In this document: one piece after another, positions 23,416 to 34,398 of the stretch | How positions within the stretch are numbered: position 1 is the stretch's first letter | How the letters are laid out: each line of letters begins with the position of its first letter | From: Lophium mytilinum | Taxonomy: Eukaryota > Ascomycota > Dothideomycetes > Mytilinidiales > Mytilinidiaceae | NCBI GenBank assembly: GCA_010093605.1 | Contig: MU004187.1 | Coordinates: 5,383 to 69,382, forward strand | Direction: 5' to 3' | Length of the DNA stretch: 64,000 nucleotides | Notes under the pieces: generated by a model | What the model was told of the DNA's origin: nothing | Databases searched by the model: none | Seen by the model: the letters and a program-made list of their open reading frames with translations, nothing else | Program-made: the position numbers and the translations under genes

Positions 23416-25011
23416 TCAAGGATGCAGGATGATTGTTTTAGTTTGCAGGAATTCCTCGAACCCCCAGTGTGACCCAAATCGCCCCCATCCACTCTCCTTC
23501 CTGCCTCCGTGCGGTAAACAAGCTTCATCATGCACAGTTGCCGAGTTGATATGAATAGCTCCCATATCAAGCTTTTTGGCGAGCTTCAAAGCCTTAAGGT
23601 AGTTGCGACTGAAGATAGCGCCCGATAACCCGTACGGAGAATGGTTCACCATCTGGACGGCCACGTCCTCCTCATCGAACACCCGTAAGCCCAGCAATGG
23701 CCCAAAGGCCTCTTGCTTCCAAAAGTCCATATCTGGCGTGACATCTTCGATGACGACTGACGGGCCGCAGGTCCCAACTTCCACAGCCGTCGTCGCGGCC
23801 CCTTTTTCCACTGCATTGCTGACGAGTGCATCAATTCTTGATCGGCTCTTTAGACTGATGACCTCTGTAACTTGCTGCAACACGGCGTTGGGCCGCTTTT
23901 GGTGTAGAATTGTCCGGAACTGCTGCTCCACTGACTGTGCCACTAGGACCATATCTGTAGACATGCAAATTTGGCCAGACTATTGTTCTAAACCATCAGA
24001 GAGCCCACCTCCTAGAGGAATGTATCGACTTACATTCAGAAACGCCCCGAATAGTACCTGGTCCGCCGCCTTTGTGAGGTCCGCATCTTCAAGCACGATG
24101 GCGCAGTTTTTGCCTCCCAACTCCAGAAGTACGGGTTTGAGGTAAAATGCAGCTCGCTGGGCAACATGTTGACCGACGGCTGTGGAACCAGTGAAATTGC
24201 ACTTCTGAACGGCTCTATGAGATATTATGGCCTCGAAGCAACTAACAGCATCTTCCGGAGCGTGTTGGACGTAGTTGACCACTCCCGGAGGAAAGCCAGC
24301 ATCCTGGAAGAGCTTCGCAAGCAGATAGTGGGTTCGAGGACTAATTTCAGAGCCCTACGTTGTGTCAATTGACATTACTCCAGCCGATCATAACTAACTT
24401 GGGAAATACGCACTTTGAGTATGACAGTATTTCCCGCGGCTACGGCTGCGGCAACAGCTCGAAGCCCGAGAATCAGTGGTGCGTTCCATGGCGCGATACC
24501 AAGCACGACACCAAATGGCTCTTTGACGACCACTGCATGTGCTTCTGTGTCCCTTATGATAGGAACTAGGCCAGACAAGATCCCAGAACTTGCTGTGGCG
24601 GCAACTTCTTCTGCTAGTGCGATCGAGTCGTTGACATTTATCTTCGCCCACAGGGCCGAACACAAGATTTCTTCTTGTATAAGCGTCTGTATCTCGTCCC
24701 TTTCATCCTGAAGAAGCTGCCGAAAACTCAGAATCAACGGTAATAGTGTGTGAAGTGCTGTACTTTACCTTTGCAAGGTTGTTAAATAGCCTGCGTCGCT
24801 CATACGGCGGCGAATCTCTACAAGTTGCAAATGCATTGGCGCATGACTCAACTGCTTGCATGCATAATGCTGGTGTTGCCCCTACTGCATAGACACTACG
24901 ATTGCTACAATTGTCTGGGTTGGGTTTGAACAGCGGAGCAGATTCGTAGGTGGATTCGTCCAAGACGTCAAGACCATGAATGATCAGTGGAATGGTCGTG
25001 AAATTCGCCAT
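23416..25011 (-). CDS. NAD(P)+-dependent aromatic aldehyde dehydrogenase
   Basis: Four exons (25011-24769, 24716-24414, 24354-24034, 23979-23416) give 476 residues. It oxidises aldehydes to acids. The general base Glu (LELGGKN, E260), the catalytic Cys (SGQIC, C294) and the cofactor loop FTGSTAVG are all present at normal spacing. The sequence type (APWNAPLILGLRAVAAAVAAGNTVILK; GWGRFGSHWGFEEF ending) is that of the fungal salicylaldehyde/vanillin dehydrogenase-like group. Lying next to a stilbene-cleaving oxygenase, it would oxidise the hydroxybenzaldehydes released there. It is divergent from the FAH-family gene, sharing a 340-bp promoter. No signal peptide; cytosolic. Confidence 0.93.
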
Positions 25012-25235
25012 GATTTATCGTGTTGGTGGAAGTAATTGAATCGAAAGCTCATGGATTTGCTGGGTTGGGGATCGGTCTGCTAGAGCTCGTGAGTTATTGC
25101 TGTTATTTTATGCTTAAGGAGCCGCGATAGTGCATTACTAGGCATTTCACCATTTAGGAGCATTTTGTGCGGAATGGTTCCAATTGGCCTGCAACTCTCA
25201 CGGGTGGGAAGCCGACGCCCGATGTATGGTGTATT

Positions 25236-25257
25236 CACCGGGCCCGACATCCCGGTG
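25236..25257. promoter_or_regulatory. CACCGGG-N8-CCCGGTG inverted repeat in a divergent promoter
   Basis: A perfect 7-bp inverted repeat with an 8-bp spacer sits about 225 bp from the aldehyde dehydrogenase start and 95 bp from the FAH-family start. It contains inward- and outward-facing CGG/CCG triplets, the core recognised by dimeric Zn2Cys6 regulators. It is a good operator candidate for co-regulation of both genes; no binding data. Confidence 0.55.
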
Positions 25258-25351
25258 ACCGCTACACTGTCTTGAAGCTATTCGAGGAACCCTAAAACCG
25301 ACATCTGCCGGACCCTCATTCCTACTTCCAGTTTTCATACCGCCTGCAAAC

Positions 25352-26293
25352 ATGCGAGTTGCGTGGACCCGATTGATTCGCTTTATCGCCACTGATGGCC
25401 GGCTTCTTCGCGGAGAGCCAATCCTGCCGGATCCAGATTTCGACCTGGGCACGACTACTGAACACAGCAAGCTACAGGCAAAAGTCATCATTGGAGAAGA
25501 CCCTTACGACAACTCGGGGGTGACGAGAGTTTCTGATGAGATTGTCACCGTCAAAAAGCTTTTGGGACCACTCGCGCCAAATGACCTAGATATTTTACGC
25601 TGCGTAGGGCTCAATTACGCCAAACATAGTAGGGAATGGTCTCTGCTGCTCCCCGTTATATCCTGCTAATGTTTCGAAGTCAAAGAAGCCGGTCGAACTC
25701 CGCCGCCTTTTCCATTCATTTTCTTCAAGCCCACAACTTGCATCCACGATCATGGTGAAGATGTTATCATCCCTCAGATTGCTCAAGACGACCAGGCGGA
25801 CTATGAGGGCGAGTTGGTCTTGGTGATTGGACAAGACGCAAAGGACGTCCCGCTCGAGCATGCTATGGATTATATTGCTGCTTATACGGCCGGCAACGAC
25901 GTATCTTCGCGGAAACTGCAGCGCGACCCGAATCTGGCCGGCCGAGTTCCGCAATGGGGGTTTTCCAAAGGCTTCGACACGTTTGCTCCGCTCGGTCCTG
26001 CGCTCATTGCTTCTGAACTGATTGGGGACCCGAAGGAACTCTTGTTGCAGACAATCGTGGATGGGGAAGTGAGACAGAAAGAATACATTAGCGACTTGCT
26101 CTTCGATTGTGCATATCTTGTGCATTATTTGTCTCAAGGTACAACGTTGCGCAAAGGATCAGTGATTATGACGGGAACTCCGGGCGGTGTGGGAGCTGGA
26201 CTAAAGCCTCCAAAATATCTCGTGCCAGGAACGGTCATGGAAATTTCGATAAGTAAGATTGGCACTCTCAGGAACGGGGTGAAGTTTGCATAG
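25352..26293 (+). CDS. Fumarylacetoacetase-family hydrolase (fumaryl/maleylpyruvate hydrolase candidate)
   Basis: Two exons (25352-25628, 25680-26293; a 51-nt intron with GTAGGG donor) give 296 residues. The splice restores the conserved GLNYAKHIKEAG...PFIFFKP block. The metal site is complete: E-x-E (E135, E137 in DYEGELVLVIG) and D166 (AGNDVSSR). MTGTPGGVGAG near the C-terminus is the family's oxyanion/substrate loop. These enzymes hydrolyse the C-C bond of beta-diketo acids. Next to gentisate dioxygenase the expected substrate is fumarylpyruvate or maleylpyruvate, giving pyruvate plus fumarate or maleate. It is a size and sequence match to the FAHD1-like subgroup, which also includes oxaloacetate decarboxylases, so the exact reaction is inferred from context. 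Confidence 0.92.
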
Positions 26294-26618
26294 CAGGTTT
26301 TGACCATGGGTCTGCATTGAAAATCCAAGCAAAGCTCCGTCATCAAGACTTCTGCTCATTAAATTCACCTGCCCGTGCAAGAAAACTATTTCAGAACTGC
26401 CAACAGCAAACTCGCCTTTTTTGCGTTGAGATCAATGATTAATCCAAAGAAAGATTCATGATCATGTGGCTCGCGGAGAAAGTAGGAGGTAAGGCTTTCA
26501 AATCTTCGAGTCCGAGTCGCAGCAGATGTACATCAGCAAAGACGTGCAATGGAGAATTCGCCTACATATGCAAAAGAGACATTCGGTATCATCAACGCAT
26601 ATATTCCATAACCGACTA

Positions 26619-27731
26619 CTAAGACACTAACGATTCCAAATCTTGGCCGTTGTATCTGTAAAATCCAAGGGATTTGAGCATAGGCTCATCATGAACTCTG
26701 TATAGGTACACTGTCTCTCCATCACCCGCATGGTGTTGGTACTCATGCCACGACGGAATGCAGAAAGTGTCGTACTTCTTCCAGCTGAACTCTCTTCCAT
26801 CGATCGTGGTTGTTCCGGAACCCTCAATCACGTGGAAGATTGACGAAGCCGTCTCTTGAATCTTCGGGGTTGACTTTCCTGGGGAGATGCGAGTAGCAGA
26901 AGTACCTAATGTGCGGCTTACTGGACTTTGTTAGTGTCAATCAAAGTAAGGCAACCATAAGTCTATGACGTACTTTCAGATCCATCTGCCTTGTAGTAGC
27001 CCTTCGTCGTACTCTCGCCGCTGCCAGCGTCGAGCTGGACCTTCATGCGGGTCCATGGGAAGACAAGTGGAGAAGCTGAAGTATCCACGTTTTTGGCCGG
27101 ATACCGTGGGTCGGCATAATGCTCTACAAAATGCACCGGGAAGTGTACAAAGCTTGGGAGATCCAAGCCATCGAGCCAAATCATGGGTCCAGAACCATCT
27201 TTGCCATGATCGTGCCAGTTCCAGGTCGGGGTCAAGATGACATCGCCGCGTTGCATCTGGATGCGCCGACCGTGCACAGCAGTGAAACCACCATTACCCT
27301 CGATGATGAAGCGACAGGCAAAGGCAGTGTGGCGATGAGCTGGCGCCGTCTCGTTGGGCATGACTAGTTGAAGCCCAGCGTAAATGGTATCGGTCGTATA
27401 AGGCGCTTCTGCGCATGTATGAGCCTTCTGATATTTAGAGAAGGGGCTTCTTACCTCGAGAGGGATTTACAAGCATCAATACACGTCGTTCCGCTTGTTT
27501 CTCAGTGATAAGTTCGCCAGCTTGCAGCAGACTCGGTCGAATCTTCTCATATTCCCACACGTGGGGGTGGCATTTTGGATTCGGTAGAGGAGGATTAAGG
27601 CGTGCCATCTGTGCCCATAGTGGCTTCGTGTGATAGTCTTCAGCAGCCTTCAGCAGGTTCTTCGTCAGTTGTTCTCGATCAACATGCGTCGAAATGCCAT
27701 TTTGGCCACTAATAGTTGCAGTGGAGCTCAT
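26619..27731 (-). CDS. Gentisate 1,2-dioxygenase (bicupin)
   Basis: Three exons (27731-27455, 27408-26974, 26920-26619) encode 337 residues. The enzyme opens the ring of 2,5-dihydroxybenzoate (gentisate) with Fe(II) and O2 to maleylpyruvate. The first cupin is complete: [16 protein letters not shown] with the HRH iron ligands, then [15 protein letters not shown] carrying the third histidine. The second cupin is visible at [11 protein letters not shown]...[11 protein letters not shown]. The N-terminal blocks [12 protein letters not shown] and [13 protein letters not shown] are typical of the family. It shares a 400-bp divergent promoter with the Zn2Cys6 gene at 28130. It is the ring-cleavage step that defines the gene set. 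Confidence 0.94.
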
Positions 27732-28058
27732 AATGGTGTAGCTGGGATTGAGGGTGCGAAGGCCGCTGTCAGTCCTGTGTTTCGTCTTGTTCTATTTCTA
27801 TGTTTTATTCTTTCGATCAACTCAAGTGGGAATTTTGATACGATTTCAACAATTGCATATTCAACTACAGGAAATGGGGCCAATGAGGGCTGGAGCATTC
27901 GCCGGGGAGTTAGGAGGGCCGAAGCTGCGGGGAGAGTGGAGACGGACGGGACGCGTAAGGTGGAAAGGGGTCGTCTATTTCCCCGCGCGCAACCCCCCGC
28001 AAAGCCCTGTTCCTCGACTTTTTCTATCATCACCAAGCTCTCCGGCTACATTGGAGTC

Positions 28059-28070
28059 TAAGTCCCCGAA
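28059..28070. promoter_or_regulatory. Shared cluster promoter motif in the dioxygenase/regulator promoter
   Basis: TAAGTCCCCGAA is one base different from the TAACTCCCCGAA found upstream of the oxygenase and the MFS gene. Here it sits inside a small palindrome (AGTCC-CCGAA-GGACT, 28061-28075), about 60 bp upstream of the regulator's start codon. A regulator binding its own promoter would be a normal arrangement; that is inference. Confidence 0.5.
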
Positions 28071-28129
28071 GGACTGCAAAGGGGGGATAGGTTCCGAGCT
28101 ACGCTGACTCTGCTCCCTGCTCCCAAGAC

Positions 28130-30956
28130 ATGGCGTCGACCGATGCAGCGAGCAGAACGGGCGCCAGCATCTCCGCCAATCACGGCACAGATACAAGACC
28201 AGCAAAACGGAATAGGATCACAATAGCTTGTACGTGGTGCAGGCAGCGCAAGTCCCGCGTAAGTCTGCTATTCTTTCTAGCCATCTGGCAGCGTTGAGAC
28301 TACGCTCTAGAATAGTCGACATTGTACTCTTTAAGCATGGCGCTTTGGGCTTTGGAATCAGCATTGCTGTATAAGATAATAAAGCGCGCATCTCATCCAA
28401 CCTAAGTGCTAGCATATCCATCATAATCTTCAGCATGAAATACCCTCACCGTCTTTCATTGATTGCTAACAGTTCACGACTTTCAACAGTGTGACGGAGC
28501 AAGACCAAAATGTTCTACATGCCGCGACCACGGGTTTGACTGTACATACTTGAATTTAACATCGTTGACAAAAGCATCTGCATCCAGAGAGTCAGTTATT
28601 CCGTCGGAACTAGTACCCTCTTCTGGTTATATCTTACCCCTTGTAGGTATCTTGAAGCACTCGAGTCCCGCTTAGCCGCACTTGAAAGTTCAGTTGGAGG
28701 AATATCTAGTAGAGTGACCCGCATTGAAGGGTCCAGAACCGATACTGTAGTCACAAATGAAAGCCCTAGCCAATCATTCTCGACTCATACTCCTCACCTT
28801 CTCGGTCTTCAGGATGATGAGGGAACGATAGTTGAGGCCCAAGATTCTACTGATGGGATCGGCTCTGTCTCTTTCACTAAAGAGGAGGAATCTGGCTTCT
28901 TTGGTTAGGACACTATCAAAACGCGCTATGATTGCTGACGACTGACTGGTACAGGACCATCGTCCAACATATCTTTTACCCGGCAGATTGTTCGCACGAC
29001 AACCGCAATTCTCAAAACTACCGCATCGGCTGTAAGTCCAGCTTCGTCGAGCGATGCCGCCCTTCAGAGTCACCTTCTTCATGTGTCCCGTCCACCGTCT
29101 CCTGTATCAAATCGGTTCAAGGACTCATACAACATCGCAATCGGCACAGAACCCTTTGTCCTCCCACAGGAGGATGAAACTGTGCAAATGATAGAGCGAT
29201 TCTTCAGCACAACGGGCGTTCTATTTCCATATATCGACGAGGAGGCTTTCCTGAACACGTATCAGGACCTCACATCTACAAACATTCGGACAGTACGGAG
29301 GTCATGGCTTGGTCTATTGAACATGGTGCTTGCCATGTCGACGAGTGCCAGTCAAGGAAACGGACTGACGCCAGCTGAGCGAGCTGCCAAATCCGACATA
29401 TTTTTTCGTCGGGCTTTGGCACTCTGCGAGAAACAAATTCGCCACGGAACAAGCTTAGAAGTTGGTATGTCTGGGTGCATGAATTCCCAAAACGGCAGCG
29501 ACGCTAATTTCTCATAAGTCCAGTTGCTGCTCTTGATGAGTCAGTATTTGCAAGGCACTGAACGCTCCATTGAGACTTGGAACATCCACGGCCTCACTGT
29601 AAAATCTGCATATCAGCTTGGTCTTCACTCACGAGATGCGCTCAAACAGTACCCACCGTTAGAAAGGGAGATCCGCAAGAGAACTTGGTTCGGCTGCGTT
29701 GTATTAGATCGGCAAGTTATTTTCACTCTGACAGAGCCTCATCATCTTACCAGCAACAGTACCTTAAGTATGACCATGGGTCGCCCAGCTTCCATCCCTG
29801 AGAACTATGTCAAATTGGACCTCCCATGTTCTTTCAAAAGCATCCTCCCTGCCGCTGTGAACTGCCACCAGAGCTCGGTCGACGAACATAGTGTTGAATT
29901 TTACACCGGAACAATGTAGGAATCTCTCATTAAGACCTACCTCCATGCTGCTCACGCCAAGATAGAACACTCTATAAAATCATGGGCGAGATCGTCGACG
30001 TTCTTTACGGAAGTAACTTGGGCTGTGGAGTACCTGATAATGTGTTCGACATTGCTTCGCATTTACTGCAATTTGAACAAAAGTTTCTCACCTGGCAGCA
30101 GTCCTTACCAGCAGCTATGTCGCTGGTTGAGCCGGAAACTCTCCACTCCGAAGCAGACGACCAAGGCACTCTCAGGTTCCGAGTCATCCTTACTCTACGT
30201 TTCTTGAATCTTCGGATTCTAACGCACCGTCCGTTACTCTCAAAATACCTCGAATCGATACGTAGCGCACATTCCGCCTCTCAACAATTACATTTGTTAA
30301 AGCAAGTGGGCACAAATAGCGTGCGGACTTGTGCCCAATCCGCAATCGCTATAATTAAGCTGATGCAACAGGTGCTGATTCCTACAAGCCCTCCTCGACA
30401 TGTGCTGGGTGCTTGGTGGTTTTCCCTTTACTACGGTAAGTTATGTCACCTGCATACACCGTCCTTTCGTTCTCTGCTCATAAGGACAGCGTTCAATGCC
30501 GCTCTCGTAATATTCTCCACACTTCTTGTACAGCACCAAGCAAGTATCTATAATCATTCCCTGGCACTCGAGGATATCGGCCTGTCGATGGATTCTCTCC
30601 ACCAAGCAATCGAGTGCCTGAAGCTGTTGTTCAAGGGGAATAGAATGACGGAGAAATGCGTCCGATATACTACGTCCCTCGCTCATATGCTGTCATTGAT
30701 CCGTAAGTCATGCTAGCATCTCATGTCAACAAGCACTAGTTGACACCCAGTCTTAGACCGCCCAGCAGGCGCTCCTGAATTAAGCTTGGGTAGCTTCTCA
30801 GCCGACCCACTCGGGCATTTTCCATCGCGGCGAACGCCAAATGTTGGGCAGTCGCATGACTTATTTGATTTCATCGATTCGACAGACGCGCACATGGGCA
30901 TGAGTTTGGACGATCTCTTGGGCACTTCAGACTTCAACTTCGTGTCTTCTAATTAG
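28130..30956 (+). CDS. Zn2Cys6 transcription factor, likely pathway regulator
   Basis: Nine exons (28130-28258, 28490-28590, 28647-28903, 28955-29464, 29519-29711, 29760-29915, 29966-30435, 30490-30702, 30751-30956) sum to 744 residues. The zinc cluster ACTWCRQRKSR/CDGARPKCSTCRDHGFDC is completed across intron 1 (231 nt, unusually long here). A heptad-like dimerisation helix (EYLEALESRLAALESS) follows. The middle homology region is typical, with FGPSSNISFTRQI, RKRTWFGCVVLDR/TLSMTMGRP and a C-terminal tail rich in Asp/Ser. Intron 5 (29712-29759) starts with GCAAGT: a GC-AG intron is needed to form DRTLSMTMGRP. Placed between gentisate dioxygenase and the FAD monooxygenase, it is the best candidate activator of the set. 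Confidence 0.9.
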
Positions 30957-31116
30957 CGTTGGGCTTGCTAAGGATAATAATCGTGTCAAGAAGAGGCAGC
31001 GGGGAAACATCTTATATAGAAACGATGTCCGTTCCCGTGCGTTATAATTCGTGTGCTCGCGAGTGACTATATGAGAAGGGTTATTGGTGTAGACTAGTGC
31101 CTTGATCCCTCTCTTG

Positions 31117-32957
31117 TCATCCCGCTCGAATGATCAAATCCCGAACAGCTTCGTTCCATGCCTCTTCCATCCTTTTCTCAGCATCGTGTCCATATGCCCA
31201 CCATTGTGTGACTGGATCGCTCCATTGATTTGCACTCTTGGTAAACGGAGAACCTACAACCTCGGCGGCCATAGAAGCATCTCTCGCTCTTTGCTCTGGG
31301 CCGTCCGCAAAGTGCCAAATCAGTCCGTTTACCGTGCTAGCATTCTGCATGTCGCTGCTTCTCTTGATACGTTCCTTTTCAAATGCTCGCATCGCGAATG
31401 GGAGTTCTTCGAGAGTAGAGATACAATTCAGGACGACAGCAAGGGCGGCACTATCTTCGACGGCCATGGCGGCACCTTGTGACATGTAAGGCAGCATAGC
31501 ATGAGCAGCATCGCCGAGGATTACCAATTTTGCTGAGGGTGAAGTCCAAGAATTTAGCTGTTTTCCGACTTTCAATGGCCATTTTACGGATTCATCGATC
31601 AGGGAGATGATCTTGGTCAACCTGAGAAAGCTTGATCAGCTAGTTAGGTAATAATCTGAGTTCATGATATCTACTTACTGAGGATCCCATCCGCTGAATT
31701 CTTTTTGAATGTGTTCTTTCGCAAACCTTTCGGTCCAGGTCGCCGGTTCAGAGTGGTCAATGTGGGATAAAACCATGTTGAATGAGTCTCCTCCGGCGAT
31801 TGTATATGTCATTACATGTCTGTCCTCGCCAATCCTACGCAGCTTGTTATCAGGCTTTGTGATTCTTATAAGAGACCTCAACGGTGACTTTGGGTGAAAC
31901 TGTGGCATACCAGACGTTCAGCGAAGGTTTCTCTAGAATCCAGGCAATTTCAGGATCTTTTTGCATCTTTTGGACGTCGACTGTTGCTCGATATGCAGCG
32001 AAGCCATTGAACTGAGGATCTTGACAAAGATTTGGGTGGATAGCTTTTCGTGCCCTCGATTTAATTCCTGAATGGTCAGATGAGCCGTTGAAAATGCTGT
32101 AGATACCGGACTGCAAGGCACTCTTCAACTTACCATCAGCGGCAACCACCAAGTCTCCTTGGATAACGGAGCCATTTTCCAGCACAATTGTTGAATGCTC
32201 TTCATGATACTGAACGACCCTAGACTCTAATTCCACCAATACACCTAAGTCTAACGCTCGTTGGTGCAGAGCTTCATGAACGTGAGCGCGATGGACCACG
32301 TAATAAGGTACCTCGAAATCTTCTTGAAACGACTTCCCGAGAGCGGTATAACCTATGGTTTGGCCGTTTTCCCACCTTCGAAAGTTGATGCCCTCTGGTT
32401 TGACTGCCAGTTTTTCCAAATACTCAAAAACTCCCCATCGGTGGAGCAATCGTCCGGAATTTGGAGGGATCTGAATCCCTGCTCCGACCTATTTGAATGC
32501 ATGAATTGGCGTCCGCTTTCGAGAAATCATAGGAGGTGGGACCTACTTCTCCAAGCTTTGATGACTGCTCCAGTACTCGCACCGAGTGTCCTCTTCGAGC
32601 TAGAGCGATTGCAAGAGAAAGCCCGCCAAGTCCTGCTCCGACAATAACGATGTTCAATCTGAGGCGTGCTGGTGTTGGATGACTGGAAGAGAGCGATTCT
32701 TGCGGCGAAGTTACTCTGTCTTTCAGATTCTGAAGGAATCGTAACGACTGAGATGGATACGAAATTGTCAGACTTGGCTGGGAGTGACGTGCGATAGCCT
32801 GCTGACTTCTTTTGGGACCATTAATGGCAGGCGCAGGGCCATACATCATGGACGTATGTTCTTCCTCTGCCTGAAGCATAGCGGCTGGCGTCAGTCCCAA
32901 ATGGCTTGCTCGAGGGGAGTGTTTGATTGGGATCGTGCAAGAAGTGAAGAGGTGCAA
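31117..32957 (-). CDS. Salicylate-hydroxylase-type FAD monooxygenase
   Basis: Five exons (32957-32547, 32488-32134, 32067-31911, 31834-31679, 31621-31117) give 527 residues. Class A flavoprotein hydroxylases add an -OH to an aromatic acid using NAD(P)H and O2. Motifs: FAD dinucleotide fold VGAGLGG (~107-112), VGAGIQIPPNS after intron 1, the DG motif (AADG) across intron 2, and GDAAHAMLPYMSQGAAMAVEDS near the C-terminus. Beside gentisate dioxygenase the product is probably gentisate, i.e. a salicylate 5- or 3-hydroxybenzoate 6-hydroxylase activity rather than catechol formation; this is inferred from context. The chosen first ATG leaves ~100 residues before the FAD fold, unusual for the family. 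A downstream ATG (32879) is possible. Confidence 0.9.
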
Positions 32958-33297
32958 AGTGCGTCATCGAATCTGAAGAAATATAGATAGCAGTATCATC
33001 AATCTATGGCTGGCTCAGGATACATCTGAGCTTGTTCACGCGCCGCTAGCAGTGCGCCAGCGGGGAGGAAGGACAATGTGCTAGTCCTCCCAGCCGCAGA
33101 TCCCGCAGCCGCGGAAGCAAGCCCCCGAAATACATCCACTCCGTCCAAAGAAGGCTTCAAACTAATACGTTGCTGTGATATTCTAGATTGTATTATCAGC
33201 TTGCGTCATATGCTAAGCGATTTGCTTGTAAACTTCAGAAGAGTGGAAGTCTCTGTCAAATTGCTTGCGAATCTGATACATAAAGTCGATGAAACAG

Positions 33298-33776
33298 CTA
33301 TGAAATCTCGTAGACGTCGATTATAACGCGTTTTGGAAGCTTTGGAGGACGAAGATCTCCAGGAAAACAAGTACTGTTCAACCAATCTACTGGTCCAGGG
33401 GCAACTTCGAATCTCGGAAATGTCTTTGTGTACCACGCCGCGCCCCCATCCTTCATTGACGCCTTTGACGGGTCGTCTTCAAATACCTCCCACATCGTCT
33501 CCTGACTTGCTCTGCCGTATCGTTCGCTGGTCACGTTGACGAGAGTCCCAGCTTCAGCTTCGATTGTGTACTTGGCAAAAACGTCGACCACACCATCTGC
33601 TCTAGCAGCGTTCCAATCCCCCCACGCGAGAGAATCTTCCCTTTAGTTTTGGGTCCATCGGATCGCCTCCCAGTGATCGGGATAAACCTTCTTTCACCCG
33701 CAGCAGTTTTGCCAAATTGATGGGGAGGAGCTAGATCGACACGTAAAGTGAAAGCGTATTCAAGCCTTAGCGTCAT
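33298..33776 (-). pseudogene. DUF3237-family gene with a one-base frameshift
   Basis: A ~160-residue DUF3237 protein can be followed through two frames. From the ATG at 33776 the sequence MTLRLEYAFTLRVDLAPP...RFIPITG...KGKILSRGG is clear. After a run of six C on the plus strand (33618-33623, G on the coding strand) the homology continues one frame over with DWNAARADGVVDVFAKYTIE...FEVAPGPVDWLNST...VIIDVYEIS and stops at 33298. One missing base in the homopolymer explains the break. No short intron fits. It is either a true recent loss or an assembly/consensus error. The family has no settled reaction but is often found beside aromatic-compound degradation genes. It is divergent from the MFS transporter. 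Confidence 0.8.
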
Positions 33777-34052
33777 GACTGCTGGTAGTTTTTCGGCGCA
33801 GAAGGTGTGGCCAAAGTTAGGGTTCTGTTTGTAATGCTCGAAAGTGTAATAGTGAGAGTCAGTGCGATGATATAGCGTGGTACATTGGTCAGTATTATAT
33901 TCATGCGGCCTAGCCTGCTCATCATCAGTGTCAGCCTGGGTGAGTCGGATCGATAGGTCTTGACTCAGTAGACAGTATGAATGGATGATCTAATCTCGAG
34001 TTCGAATGGGCCGTCACCGGCTGGCGCGAAATGCCGATGTTTCGTGTGACTC

Positions 34053-34084
34053 TTAACTCCCCGAATTCCTCCAATCTCCCCGAA
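34053..34084. promoter_or_regulatory. Shared cluster promoter motif, double copy in the DUF3237/MFS promoter
   Basis: TTAACTCCCCGAAT at 34053-34066 is identical to 22974-22987. A second core, CTCCCCGAA, follows at 34076-34084, 22-23 bp further, about two helical turns. A core CCCCGAA is also at 33123-33129 upstream of the FAD monooxygenase. The ~620-bp divergent region (33777-34398) otherwise shows no repeat. Confidence 0.5.
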
Positions 34085-34398
34085 CCCCCTGGGGAGAAGC
34101 GAGTACTAGTGCTCCAGCTCCAATAGCAATCCTAGCGTTGCTATCCCCTGGAATGGCCAAAAGCCACGCAAGCCTTCTCCACATGAAAAGCTGGGGAATG
34201 AGGAGAAGAAAGCTAAACATGCTGCGTTTTCAGTGCGAGCGAGTTATTCCTTTTTGGTCGAGTTATCGGAGCGGGAGATATCAGCGGCAAATGTAGATCA
34301 TGCATTGTAAGTATAAATCTTTAATGTCACTTTTTGCATCTCCTCTGATTTACAGCCGTTTCTTCCCAATCCCTGCTAGATTCATCATACCTCCGAAG

